Shown: positions 22,430 through 34,442 of the stretch, piece after piece | Numbering within the stretch: position 1 is the stretch's first letter | How the letters are laid out: the number at the start of each line of letters is the position of its first letter | Assembly: GCF_019279795.1 (NCBI RefSeq) | Contig: NC_056726.1 | Coordinates: forward strand, 1,018,022,974 to 1,018,086,973 | DNA: 64,000 bases | Direction: 5' to 3' | Source: Protopterus annectens | Lineage: Eukaryota > Chordata > Ceratodontiformes > Protopteridae | Translations under genes and position numbers: made by a program | The notes under the pieces: generated by a model | Database searches by the model: none | Seen by the model: only the letters and a program-made list of their open reading frames with translations | What the model was told of the DNA's origin: nothing

Positions 22430-25190
22430 TGTTATTTTCAATGCTAGTACCCTCATCAGGGAACCACACTCCTTACCAGCTCTCCTTACTGTGGGGAAGG
22501 TAGACATCTTTACCACCATTGAGATCACAAATAGTACCCTGGTAGTGCAAGACTACACAGCCTTCCAAACTTTTTCACTAACAGAAGCACAGACAGAGTC
22601 TAACGGTTGAGGTGTCTTGATCTACATCAGCAGCAAATATACCAATAGGCTGGTTAAGCAGCATGATGCCCTGGAGTCCATGCATGCACAGGTCACCATA
22701 GATAAAGTCCCTTACCATATCCTAGCTAAAGGTCACCATTGATGGCCAAAGAACGTCATAACTCATACTTAGACCTACTGGAGACATTCCATATCCAGCC
22801 AAATACTCTACTCATGGGTGACGTTAACTGCCCCTGTATAGATTGAGAAACATAGACTGTCTCAAATGTACAGGCACAACATTTCCTAAACTTTATCAAC
22901 AAAAACACTGTGGACCAGATAGTGTGTGCTCCAGCCAGAGGTTCAAACACACTGGGCCTACTATGAAGAGTGCTGTAACCCTTCCTCTTATGTCCCTCCT
23001 AAGTGGTGATTTTTGATCACAAAACTGTATCTTTCAAAATAAAAATTAACTTGATAAACCAAACTAAACCTGTAACAGTTAAGAACTATTCTAAAGCAAA
23101 CTACATTCTACTGAGCAACAGTTTGTCAAAATTCACTCCATCACAAACTCTGAAATTACAGAAACCTATGCAGAATGGTTTACAGAAACCCTATACAGAC
23201 ATGTTAATGGCTGCATAGAGACTTATGTAGCAACTAGAAGTAAGCCCATAACAAATACCAAAAAAAAAAAAAAAAAAAACCTGCACTGGTGGAATCCTAA
23301 CCTTAACAGAATATATATCAAAAGGAAAAAAAAAGTCATGGCCAAAATGAGAAAGAGCTACTCTCATAAATACAACAGCTCACTGATTAAACTAAACAAG
23401 AATCTAAGTGAACTAATTAAGTCCAACATGCCATCTACAAGGCAGGTTAGCTTTTCAGGCTGAGGACATCTTCAGCTATGTTCAAAAACTTTAAGGCAAC
23501 ACACATCTGTGTGCAGAATTGGTGGTAAATGGCACCACCTTCACTGAGCAGGGAGACATAGTGAGTCTGCTGGCTGGCAAATTCAATTTTAACTTCATCC
23601 CCTAACCCCTCGACACACACATGCACACACACACACACACACTTGTAAAATCCCTTCTAGCATACCCCAAACTATCATCAGGAAGCACTTCTTTGCAGCA
23701 CATGCCAAAGCCAAAAACACTGCCTTAATGGACTCTGCCAATATTCCAGGTTGCTTCCTAAATAGCTTAAAACATGATCTTTCAGGACCACTTGGGGCAC
23801 ATCTCAATTACAGCTCCAAAACAGGTTACATGCTAGGTGAATAACAGACTGCAATAGTCATTCCTATTTACAAGTTTGGTACATCAAACAACCCTGGAAA
23901 TTACAAACCCAACAGTCTGACAAGTCAACTATGCAAAGCCATGGAAAAAAATGATCATGGACATTAGAAACCTACAGACACTAGAACCATCCTAGTTTGG
24001 CTTTGTCAAGAGAAGGTCTTGCTTCCTTAATCTGGTATACTTCTTTGAGAGTATCATAAGGCGATGGATAAGGGTGGTGCATACCACCTACATTGACCTG
24101 GTTAAGGTGTCCCATACATTACCTCACTCAGGTATTGTTAAACTCATGGAACTAGACATAAATCTGTAAATAACTTACTGGATTGCCAGCTGGACACAAG
24201 AAGTCATGATTAATTAGATCAGCTCCAGCAAGAAACCAGTCTCCATTGTAGTACCTCAGGGCTGTGTTCTGTAACTGCTTCTATTTGGCATCTACCTCTC
24301 AGAAGTCAAATCTAATATTAAGAGCCTTTGGTTCTCCAAGTTCACAGATAACTGTCAGTTGGGAGCTGTCATAGATTCTCCCCATAACAATAACATTCTG
24401 TAAGAAGGTCTAACACAGAGAAACGACTGGTGCCAAAGCCACAGATTAAAACTCAACACCAAGAAGTACATTAAGATGCCATTTGGGAAAACATCCACCC
24501 AAGCTAATTACTCCATTGATAAAACACCCCCTGAGATCTGGCATGGTAGTTAGGGATCTGAGAACATACGTAGACAGTAATTTGGCCTTTGACCAACATG
24601 TAACCAAAATAGTAAGAAAGTGATTCTATTTCATCAACTTATAAGTAAGGGTACAGCATCAAGGTCGATGGAAGTTATAGGTACCACTTTACGCAGTCTC
24701 TATCAGACCCATTATTGAGTACAAGACCTCCTTTGGTATGTACCCAACTAGGCATTCACAACAGTTGGAATGCCCATACATGTTCCTCACCAAACGAGTC
24801 CAGGGTATTAAACACGCTGTCCTACACAGACTGCCTTAAGGCCTTATCTCTATACTCAGTCTCCTACAGATTACTTAGAGGCAATCTCTGCCTGGCTTAT
24901 AAGTCTTCTTCAGATCCAGCCCTGCTGGATATTTTGCAGATCAGCAAAATGAACAACTCTAGAAACACTAGATCCAAGGATTTAAACTTTGCCTGTGACA
25001 AAAATTGAACATGCTGGTGAGATCCCCGCACTGTAAAATAAGCTCTCAGTCCATGTCAGAAAGAGTTCCTCCCTGACCCCATTCAAATGTAACCTTGACC
25101 ACTGGATGAGAAAATTGTAAATGAACCCTCAGTTGGGCCCCCATGTCTCTGACGGACAGAGGCAGACCTTAAGTGAAATATTACTTAACT
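22430..25190 (+). pseudogene. CR1-D ORF2 relic (endonuclease and RT)
   Basis: Endonuclease remnants include LMGDVNCPCID near 22815 and a SDFDHKTVSFKI-like segment near 23005. RT remnants include AKNTALMDSANIPGC near 23711, a NPGNYKPNSLTSQLCKAME segment near 23890, FGFVKRRSC near 23997, a FTDNCQLGAVIDSP segment near 24343 and the C-terminal LSLYSVSYRLLRGNLCLAYK near 24845. The catalytic xDD reads TDN, a loss of the second Asp. Many stops and frameshifts mark it as an old copy. Confidence 0.85.
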
Positions 25191-25352
25191 AACATATCCC
25201 CCAACCAAAGCCCTTAGCTACCTCCTAACTAACATTCCCTTCTAATAATCACCCAATTTGCATGGGAACACAGGTAGGTTGGGTTTGCAGTTAAGCTTAT
25301 AAAGGCCCTGGTGGTTGTTAACCTAGTTTATACCTATAAATCTATTACCCGA

Positions 25353-25657
25353 TTCACATACTCATTATGAGGGGAGGTACAAGGAATACATGCTGACTTT
25401 CTTCAGGTTGTGGATATTGTTTTTCCCCTCATTATGAAAGGATAGCAACTTGTCCATGTAGAATGTATTCACAAGTAGGGCATACAGCATGCACACTATC
25501 ACACATCAGTCTCTTTTCTTGATGTAGTCTTAGCATACATAATACATTTTTTTTTTAATTCTGATACAGAAAAGTTGCTTTGTTGTAGAAGAATAAACAT
25601 GTTTATCAGTACTCATAAATACATGCCTATTAACTTTAACGATCTTGAAAGTCCTAC
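25353..25657. other. downstream intron flank of the V2R exon
   Basis: On the minus strand this would be the beginning of the intron after the V2R exon. It holds no further receptor exon and then runs into CR1 copy D. Confidence 0.4.
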
Positions 25658-25949
25658 CTGTGGGACCTTGTAGAGACCTAAGATTCTGGACATTGGAACA
25701 ACACTGGGGAGGTGTCCATCACCAACCATGGCAGAAAAAGGTGTTTGTAACTGGCAGCAGTAATTTGGAATGAACTTGTTTTTCCCAGAAAGCATCCATA
25801 CAGTTCCCTCCAGTGCTCTGGTTTCTGAATAACAACTGTCATAAGTGTGGAATCCCAATGATATATTAGGTAGTATTTCTGGGGACTGGTTAATTTCGTT
25901 GATTGCAAAATCCATAGCCAACACAAAGCGGTACGATCTAATGTGTAAA
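25658..25949 (-). CDS. exon of a vomeronasal type-2 receptor-like class C GPCR
   Basis: The 292-base exon encodes part of the extracellular ligand-binding (Venus flytrap) domain of a V2R/CaSR-family receptor. It reads SYRFVLAMDFAINEIN, then LPNISLGFHTYDSCYSE, then AMVGDG and SRILGLYKVPQ. These match the family segments YR...AM.FAI.EIN, LPN..LG...YDSC and LLGLY..PQ. The acceptor on the minus strand is TTGTGTCTTAACAG, ending at 25950. The donor CAG|GTAGGA begins at 25657. The exon starts in phase 2 and ends in phase 0 after the PQ residues, as in class C receptors. No stop or frameshift is present. No other exon of the gene is visible: LINE copies D and E flank it. It may be part of a live gene with long introns or an isolated remnant. 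Confidence 0.85.
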
Positions 25950-26003
25950 CTGTTAAGACACAAGTTAATGATCAGAAATCACAATTCATTAATATTTGTC
26001 ACA

Positions 26004-26048
26004 GTGCGTGTGTGTGTGTGTGTGCGTGTGTGTGTGTGTGTGTGTGCG

Positions 26049-26147
<99 letters not shown>

Positions 26148-26150
26148 GTG
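26004..26150. repeat. (TG)n microsatellite in the V2R intron
   Basis: About 73 TG units with a few GCGT interruptions. It begins 54 bases from the V2R acceptor and reads as (CA)n on the receptor strand. Confidence 0.97.
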
Positions 26151-26767
26151 AGAGAGAAAACAAACAGAAACATGCAAATGCATGTTTACTTAATATGGCA
26201 GTGAGTCTGTGTTAGATATAAACATATTTTATGCTTTTTGTTCATTTTCAGTGTTTAAAATGTTTCAAAAATACAGCTCTTTCCAAAATGTTTTGATATA
26301 TATGCAATGGATTTGTTTTTCCACAAAATGCAAATACTGTCTTCATCCATTTCTGCCAGCATACACTATAGAAAGGCAAGTAAGTCAGCCAATGTTTCAA
26401 TGAAAGGTGATCCAACTTTTTATAAGAAGTTTAAAAATTATAGTAACGTATTTATTGCAGCTCATAAATGTGTCACTGACTGTCCATCAAAGCAATGACA
26501 TCGTTCAGGAACATGCTATGGGACGTGCTGGTACAATGAACAGTGTTGCAGTAGTTCATAAGAAGTTATATAAAAACTGAATATTTCAGTACCTGTGCAT
26601 GAGAAGATGAACAATCCATATGTGCCATAAACTGACATGAAGTAGAGACACAACCATGTAAGACAGACTGCATTTCAGAGACTTGTTAAAATATGGGAAA
26701 TGTCCATGTAACTTCATTATTTGGAAGGTGCAGAAACAGAAATGTTTTTGCAATGGGGAGGCAGAAA
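26151..26767. other. no recognisable gene
   Basis: AT-rich sequence, probably intronic to the V2R locus. Two overlapping ORFs of about 64 codons at 26209-26498 have no motif I recognise. Confidence 0.4.
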
Positions 26768-26965
26768 TGCACAGCCTCATAGCCGGCCTTAGGCATAGGC
26801 CAACTAGGCGGCCGCCTAGGGAGCCGCTGTAGCAGGGGCACTTTTCCAGTATTTATCTGGTGTAGGGAGACCAGGATGGGAGCACCGGGTGGTGTTGTAG
26901 GGGGCGCAGTGGAGCCCTTTTGCCTAGGGCACCAGTTGACCTAAGGCTGCTCCTGCACAGCCTCA
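26768..26965. mobile_element. 174-bp insertion with 12-bp direct repeats
   Basis: TGCACAGCCTCA occurs at 26768-26779 and again at 26954-26965. The segment between them (26780-26953) is GC-rich, unlike its surroundings. It begins TAGCCGGCCTTAGGCATAGG and ends GTTGACCTAAGGCTGCTCC. The two ends are imperfect inverted repeats (CCTTAGG.../...CCTAAGG, GCCTAGG/CCTAGGGC). No ORF. It looks like a short non-autonomous element; the class is unresolved. Confidence 0.7.
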
Positions 26966-27244
26966 CATAGTATGATAGGCTTTGTGCCATTAAAGCAAGC
27001 AGAACGGATGATACTTTTTATATGACAGTTAGCTTCTGCTTGACAGTGGGAGATAAGAAAGGAGCAATCAAGACCTGTGCCTTTGCATAACTCACACAGA
27101 TGACATAATTTCATAGGTTCATAGGAGTATACTAGGCTAATGACCACTAGGGCCTTTCTAAGCCTAGCTGTGCAACCCAAATGTGTCCTACAAGTTATAT
27201 GTTTTAGACATTTATATAGGGGTGATTGTTGGTTTTCACATGAT

Positions 27245-30008
27245 TTACTGACTGTTTCTGTCCATTAGAAATGTGGGTGCCAGACAAGAGTTGAATTTTT
27301 GATTTCCCATCCAATGGTCCAAGTTATGATTAAATAGGGTTAGGGAGGGAATTGTTTCATATGGATGGGGAGCCTGTTCCAGAGGAAGGGTATTCTCTGA
27401 GATACATATCTGTCTGTACAACATGACCTGTTTATGGTGCAAGCAAAATTTAGATCTTTCAATCTAGTAGTTTTGATGCTGTTTGTTTTGTGGATGTGCA
27501 AAAGGTTCATCAGAGCAGGGTCCAAGTGTGCCTTATATGTCTGAAGGAGGCCAAGTAGTGAGATAGGGCTTTGAGGTGATCCACGTAAGGCATTGTGTTT
27601 ATGCCCTGTATTCTTCCTGTAAGGAACCTTTGATGACATTCCAGTTGCCTGATGTGTCTGGTCAGGTGCATACCAAAGGAGGCATTATACTCAAAGATGG
27701 GCCTGATAAGGATTAAATATAGTGATACAATGGCTTCTCTGGCCCTAGATGCCATGCCCTTATTTATAGGATGAGTGACAAAGATTTCCTTACTATGTTG
27801 GATATATGTTATTCGAAGGCCAGGTTACCGTCTACATGTGTTCTCAGATCTCTGACTCGTGGGTCAACTCTTAGGGGTGTTTTATTGATGATGTAGTTTC
27901 CTGGGGTGGCTGACTTCCTAAAAGGTACTGTAATGCATTTCTTTACATTAAGTTTGAAGCCATGGCTTTAGCACCAGTCATTTGTCTGTGTTAGACTCTC
28001 TTGTAAGATGTTAGTGTCTTGGGGGGATTCTATGACTGCTCCCAATTTACAGTCATCTGCAAATTTGGACAGCCAGAGGTCTTTGACATTAGCATGTACT
28101 TCTGAGAAGTAGATGCCAAAGAGGAGCAGGCCCAGCACAGAGCCTTGTGTCCTCCACTACTGAATGAACTCTTTGAAGAGCTGGTCTCATCAGGCCTAAC
28201 TTCCTGGGTAATATCTGTGAGCCAGCTGTCTGTCCAGCATGTAATATAGGGGTTTATGCCTAATTCCATAAGTTTGTTAATAATGCCAGAGTGGGGCATT
28301 GTATCAAATGTGTTAGCCAGGTCAAGTGAGGCAGAATGCACCCTTTTGCCCTCATCCATAGCCTTTGTGTTCTTCTCAAAAAAGTCTACCCAGTTCAGTA
28401 AGCTTGACTTTCCTTTGACTTAGCCAATCTGGGATAGATCCAGTGTCTGAAGGCCTCTTATGTCTTTGCCCATGATAACTCTTCCCATGGCTTTGCACAT
28501 ATGACTAGTCAGACTAATAAGTTTGTAGTTTCTGGGATCTGTTGATGGTCCACTCTTATGGAGACGGTTGACTGTTGCAGCTCTTAATTCTCATGGCATG
28601 AAGCCTGCTTTAAGACTACAGTTAAATAGTAACCCCAGTGGTCATATTTTTAAATATTATGGAAGCATCCAGTGATATTATCAGGGCCCATTAAGGCTGT
28701 ATTCTTGGTGTTAGCAAGTACTGCTAGGAGATGCTGTCCATTTATAGTTGGAGGGGTCATGTTTGAAGGTATTTCTTGGCAGGTTGCTGGGATTGAGTGG
28801 GAGTAAATTTGGAACTAATTTTGTCAGCAAGAAGATTCACTATATCACCCACATCAGTGAATGTAGCACCATTACCACCAGTTCAGTACAATGCTTTGTG
28901 CTGCCTTTGAGATTTCTGACAAAGGTGAAGAAGGCCTTATGGTTGTCTTTTACATGAGAGGCTATCTTGACCTCAAAATTGGATTAATTGGACTTAATTA
29001 GGTCTCTTAGCTGCCTTTATAATTTGATGAGAGAGTTTTTATCTTTATGGGAGTTGTATTTTCTGATTTTAGCCAATTGTTTGCCTTTTGTCGTATAATC
29101 TGTTTATTCTGGGATACCAACAGGGTGGTTTGTTTTTGAAGTTAGTTTTGGGCCTACTTCTGGTAGGTACAGAGACCTATAGGCAGCCACTGATATAGTT
29201 GTACAGAGCTTTTGTGAACAATTCTGTATAGGCTGTTGTGTTTTCTGAATTTGGAAAAACACTGAATTTTGATTATCACTTAATAAAATGTAGTTTTCCT
29301 TGGAATAGTTCTGAATTGTTACTGCGATTACTGGGGTTACATAGATGATTTTGATTTCAAAGGAGACAGCTTTGTGGTCAGAACTTACCAGGGAAGATGT
29401 GAGAATGGGGGTGGTGCAGCTTTCTTCCATATTTGTGAGTACAGGGTCAAGATTGTTGGAATCTCTTGTGGTCATATGCACTAACTGGTTAAGGGTGTTC
29501 ATATTTAGAAAGTCCAGGAATCTCTGTGCTTGCAGATTTGAGACTGTGTAGGATTCCCAGTCTATAGAAGGGTAATTAAAGTCTCCCATAAGTAAAGTGT
29601 TAGGTTAGATAAGTAATGCCTCCAGTAGGTTTAAGTATCCACTATGACTTTTATGGGACACAGAGGGTGACCTATAGCTTGCTAGGATATGGTATAGAAT
29701 TTTGTCTATGGTGATCTGCATGTGAAGGAATGCCAGCACGTCATCCTATTTGACCACCCTAGAGGTATGCTTTTTTTGATGTATATCGAATCAGCTCCAC
29801 GTTTAGTCTCTGTCTGTGTGGCTACTGTCCTAAAAGTGTGCAAGGCACTGAAATCTTGCACTGCCAGGGTACTCTCTGCAGCTTTAAACCATGTTATAGT
29901 AACTGCACAGATGTCTACATTCTCCAGGGTGAGGAGGGCTTGGAGAGAGTTTAGCTTTTTGTTTAAGCTACTTGCATTGAGCAGTAACATCTTGAGGGTT
30001 AGTTGCAT
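27245..30008 (-). pseudogene. CR1-E ORF2: endonuclease and RT
   Basis: The start MQLTLKMLLLNASSLNKKL at 30008 is followed by AVTITWFKAAEST. The endonuclease continues in the open segment 29589-29104 with MGDFNYPSIDWESY and SSDHKAVSFEI. RT segments include MDEGKRVHSASLDLANTFD (28359-28300), a FADDCKLGAVIESP stretch near 28065-28020 and SLYLILIRPIFEYNASFGMH near 27720-27665. The C-terminus LTLFNHNLDHWMGNQKF lies near 27345-27295. In motif A the Asp of LDLANTFD is kept, and FADD is kept. Interruptions occur near 29700, 29100, 28360 and 27755. Confidence 0.88.
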
Positions 30009-30054
30009 TAATTATGCTGTTGGTAGGTTTGTCAATTTGGCATTGTTTAAAAAA

Positions 30055-30972
30055 GGCTCTATGGAGAAGGATAAAGTTTTAGTCAGTATTTGAAAACCTA
30101 GCTAGGATAAGTGTAGACCATCCCTGGCACAGCAACATGGTTTGTTACCCATGTCTTCCCATGATGGCAAATATTGGATCCTCTTCGAATGACATCAGAA
30201 ACTCAGTCAACTGTTAAAATCAATCATCTTTTGTTGATATTGTGGCCTCATTCTTGGTGAAGGTAATGTGCTGCTCAATGCTAGATTTATACCAGCCTGA
30301 CACAGTTACTCAAACCAATCTATGATGTCTCTCTTCATATAGTCTAGGTAGGTATGTTTCATGTCATTTACACCTGCATGGACTATGATGGAATCAAACT
30401 GGTACCTGTATGACTTGAGTGCATGCTTAATTTGGTGGATCCTGGATACAGATAGGCAACTAACTGTCATCTTCTCCTCATTCAGTCTGGTTAGAGGGGC
30501 AACTGTATGTCTTAGAATGGAGCCAGCTAAGACTAGAGTCCTGGGAAGTGTGTTTACTTTCCCATGGGCTTTGTATTTGGGGCTCCACTGACTGAGGCTG
30601 CATGTATGTTGTTAGGTGTTGCTTTTGTTGAGTGCATTTATTTTTGCTGAGGATAATCTTTGCTGATGGGTGTTCTAGGAGATCTTTTTATCTTTAGGAC
30701 AATTGCATTTAAGTGCCTCAGTATATGTTGGTCTATGTGTGTTGCGTGATATGTGTGGGGAGTGCTGTGGTCATAGCTTTGACAACCTGATGTGTACTTT
30801 TATGTGAGAGTTTAGCATCCAGTGACACTGTATATGCACACCTCTGGCATACTGTATCTGTTACTTTAATGGTTAAATTGTTGTCAGTAAACATTTGACA
30901 GTTGCTACATTGTCTCAAGATACCCATCTCCACCAAGCTGGCTCTAGAAAAATTAGTAAATTGCATATCCAT
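30055..30972 (-). pseudogene. CR1-E ORF1: zinc motif and esterase
   Basis: It starts MDMQFTNFSRASLVEMG at 30972 and has a complete C-x2-C-x16-C-x2-C motif (CSNC ... CQRC) in the first 40 codons. The frame stops near 30733. The esterase follows in broken frames: block I near 30540-30510, an IVHAGVNDMKHTYLDYMKRD-like block near 30385-30325, and an ARDGLHLS-like block V near 30130-30110. It is broken by frameshifts, yet the zinc motif is the best preserved in the window. Confidence 0.8.
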
Positions 30973-31090
30973 GTTGTCCAGTTCCTTAACTGGTGATCCA
31001 CAAGGTGTGGCATACAGGAGTTAATAGAAAGCTGTTACGTGTGCTTTTTGGGAGGGAGTCGGAGGCAGACTAGGCTGTAACACATAAAAT

Positions 31091-34000
31091 TTAACAGTAT
31101 TGCCAGTCAATGTGAAACTAGCTGCTCTAAGCTTGTGAATGTACAAGGTGTTTGTTTTATATTTACTGCTTTACAAGGTACTGATTTATGGACAGTTCGA
31201 AAGGGAAAATGGGCTTCTCGATGTTTGCATCTGTACAGGGTACTGGCATGGTGAGCAGATCCATGCAAATGTATTGAATTGATACCAGCAATGGAAATAC
31301 ACAGAATTGTCCATTGAGCCCTCTGACCAACAAAACAACAACACTGAGAGCCCTTTTGTTTCCAGTCAAACACCTACTGCCATTAGATGAATAATTCCAG
31401 TTCTCCTAAGGTAAAAACACAGTAAAAGAGTGTCTGAAGTGCAATGCTGCCACAAACAAACTTATACTTCAGCAAAGGCATAAGTAGAGGCAATGAGTAA
31501 TTCAGCATAACAGTAGTGTATTTTAAACGGCTAATACAAATGTGATTATTCAATAAAAGTACTTCACTTTGCGTAAATGAACCAAAAGCCACTCAATTGT
31601 GCCGGACTTATAAAGCCATTAAAAACAAGGTAAGGTGATTAATAAGCCCTCCAGCCAGTAAAACAACTACATGCAGGAATTTCTAGTGTGTTTCCCCAAC
31701 ATATACAAACAAGGCTAACATCCACTGCCAGTAGATGGAAAATCCTCTGTCCTCTTGATATAAAAAACACAAAAAAGACCTCGCTAGAGTGTAAAAATAC
31801 ACTATTTTATCCAAAAGCTAGCTAGATAATGCATTCAGAGCAAGTAAATCAGTATAACTGCCACACAGAAGAAAAGCACCAGGACAAACAGATTTTTCAA
31901 AACAAAAAACAAAATGGAACAGATAAAACAGAAAGCAGCTCTATCATTTTAAGCAACTCACAGACACAAAAAAGAGACTGCTTCCCTCATGCTCTTGCTT
32001 TGAAAATGGCGTGCAGCTCACTAATATAGGGGCACTGGTTAGGCCTAGGGTTAACAAGCAAATATTGTTAGAGCTCATGTAAACATGTTAGGTAAGTATG
32101 CAGATTACAACAATCACAGATGAACCACCCCATGCAGAGTAAGGTCAGAAGACCAGTACATGTAATAGTGAACAAAACTTTACAGAAGATGGTAAGTTAC
32201 TGATGTAGCATATCTTTGACATCAGATTTTAGAATACTTTCTCACTTTATTATAGATACCATGGCACCACAATTACAGATATCCATTAAGTGTTTCATAT
32301 GCTTTTGAATAAAGCTTTGAGAGAAAGGCTTCAATTTCTGAAATTATTATCCTGATCAGAAAGACTGTATGCATCAACCCTTTCCTGCTTGCAGAACTTT
32401 TATTTTCTAATTTCATTCATTAGTAAGGGAAATAAAAGTTTGCTTTCAGACCTTTCTGAGAGACTGACTTTTTTTTTACAAATGTACAATTGCATCCTTG
32501 CTTATTTATGCATGTATGTATGCTTTGCCACATTTCTACTAACCTAACGCAGGAATCCAAGCTGTAAATGAATGGTGCTTGATCCTTGCTGTGGCATTTT
32601 TAGACACTTTTGTTTTACATATGAGTGGTTGCATTAGTTTCTTTATCACAAATGTCTGTGTGAAAATGGCCAGAATACTATGAGCTTCTCATAAAGAATG
32701 ATCTGAAAACATTTGCAAAAATTATTACATTTACAGTGCAGTACTGTCAAAGAATTTTCATTTTCTGATCTAGCATGTTTCCAGTCGAATGCTTGTTATA
32801 TCTCCTTATGCATGTGTGAGAATCATAGACTTCTGCTAGTGTTAAAAGTAAAGTGGTAGTATTTGAGTGCAGGTTATTTTACTTGCAAAATATTTTACTT
32901 GAATATGAAGTGAATTTTTTGCCTACTTTGTTTTTTGCCATCTTGACAGAATACTTAATTGGCCATTAGCATTTGATTTCAGTCTTGTGTTAATATAGCA
33001 GGAGCTGGAATTTGTCTGTTTATTTCAATTTGTTGAACAGGAAAGTCCAGCTAAAACAGCAGCCCCTTTTCAGTGGAATCCTGGTGAGAAAAGATCCATA
33101 AAAATAATGAAAGACAGTCACTGGGATTCAGAAACATGTCAGCCATGATCTATCTAGGTCAGCAGCTGTCTACCTATGTGGTGGGTATGATGTGGCCCTA
33201 AGCTCATTAGTGATATATACAGTGAAAAAGCTGTGTGAACACAGCATCTATACAATAAGCCAACTTTTGGCCAGATCATGGTATGCAGTGAGAGGAAGTA
33301 TAATCCACTGGTAGCTAAGTAATACGACAACAAATTTGAGGAGCATGTCGATACAACTCAGCGTGTTCTCATATACATAGAAGTGCCAGGATGAGAAAGG
33401 AAGATATCGGCATCAAAGGGCTCAGTCACTGCACTGGCTTAATCTATTTTTGACCAGAATAAAAGATGGGAATGGAAGTACAGGACAGTTATGAAAAAAG
33501 AGGATGCAAGCAGAAGGAAGCACATACAGGGATCTGCTAAGAAATTAATAGGGGGAGGGAAAGGTAATGTAATATTCTTTTTTTGGGGGGGGGCAGGCAC
33601 CTATTTTCTGTAAAGCAAGAAGGTAAGTTGAAGAAATTGGAAGATGGTTAGAGTAGTTAGCAGGGACATAGGAACAATACAGAAGATAGACAAGACTGAC
33701 TGCAGAAGTGCTGACACACTGAGTGAGGGAGAACATAGTGGCTTAGGAGACATCCAGGCAAATGGTGAAAGACAATAGTGGGGCGGCAGATTGGAAAGCA
33801 AACTAGAGAGAGTACAGACACAAAACATAGGGGGCAGGACTAGAGGGCCAATCTAGATGCTCTGTAGGTGACCCTGGCAGAGTGAGATGTGGATGATGCA
33901 CGGGGTGTTGGTCTTTGGGGGCTGGTGGGCCAAGGAAGTGCTACAGCCACCGCTGTGGATGCTGATGTTTATAAAAAAAGGAAAATACATAGACAGAAAC

Positions 34001-34095
34001 AACAAAACAAGCCCCAAAATTTTAATCAACAGAAAGGACAGTGAGAAAAAAGATGGGAGATAGAAATGCAAAGATACTCCCCTGGATTCATTACA
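31091..34095. other. long stretch with no recognisable gene
   Basis: About 3 kb with short ORFs only. A TTGAACAGGAAAGTCCAGC segment near 33033 weakly recalls the TTAACCAGGAAA start of the 15220 and 16500 repeats. A G run lies at 33588-33596. No other element is recognised. Confidence 0.45.
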
Positions 34096-34442
34096 CTCCA
34101 TGCAGGAATAGCACTATTCCTGCATGGAGCAGATTGTGTCCATGTAGAACAGCAGCGTGCCTTGTGAATATGCACACTGCTGTATTCTCTACACAGACAT
34201 GATCCGTGTACAAGTGCATGGGCGTGTTTGAGCAGTGCTAGCACAGTACACACGCACCCTGCACTCCAGAATTGCCGTAGAGTAATTCTAAAGCATCTAC
34301 AGTGTCTGCGGACACTGTTATGTCAGCATAACAGTGTCCGGGGACAAAACAAGTAATGAAACACAAAGGCACAGGCCCCCACAATGGTCCAGCACAGAAA
34401 ATATGTCCAGAATGGTATGCCAGTGTGCATGCTGTCATACCA
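34096..34442. repeat. cluster of consecutive hairpins
   Basis: Within 347 bases there are six inverted repeats. H1 at 34096-34129 has perfect 16-base arms (CTCCATGCAGGAATAG) and a 2-base spacer. H2 at about 34136-34199 has imperfect arms of about 25 bases. H3 at 34213-34265 has imperfect arms of about 15 bases around the palindrome GTGCTAGCAC. H4 at 34268-34289 has 6-base arms. H5 at 34309-34340 has perfect 14-base arms (CGGACACTGTTATG) and a 4-base spacer. H6 at 34413-34442 has 7-base arms. No ORF spans them. The function is unknown; a foldback-type element or structured RNA are possibilities. Confidence 0.8.

Larger units (their letters stand above)
21425..25352 (+). mobile_element. CR1 LINE copy D (old, near full length)
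   Basis: The same order as copies A and B is recognisable: ORF1 with zinc motif and esterase, ORF2 with endonuclease and RT, and a degraded 3' tail (TTAAGCTTATAAAGGCCCTGG, AACCTAGTTTATACCTATAA) at 25288-25352. Stops and indels are frequent, so it is older than A, B, C and F. Protein details group it with copy E. It carries A-tract expansions at 22386-22400 and 23261-23279. Confidence 0.88.
27110..31090 (-). mobile_element. CR1 LINE copy E (old, near full length, reverse)
   Basis: ORF1 (30972 to about 30055) and ORF2 (30008 to about 27245) are in the CR1 order. The 3' tail at 27110-27180 reads, on the minus strand, AGGCTTAGAAAGGCCCTAG, CATTAGCCTAGTATA and CTATGAACCTATGAA. Protein details (SLVEMGILRQ, WFKAAEST, RFLDFLNMN) place it with copy D. 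There are many stops, but several long open segments survive. The 5' limit near 31090 is approximate. Confidence 0.9.

Noticed and set aside
25613-25657. Extension of the V2R ORF through VGLSRSLKLIGMYL
   Set aside because: This part follows a good donor CAG|GTAGGA and does not match the receptor family, so it is intron.
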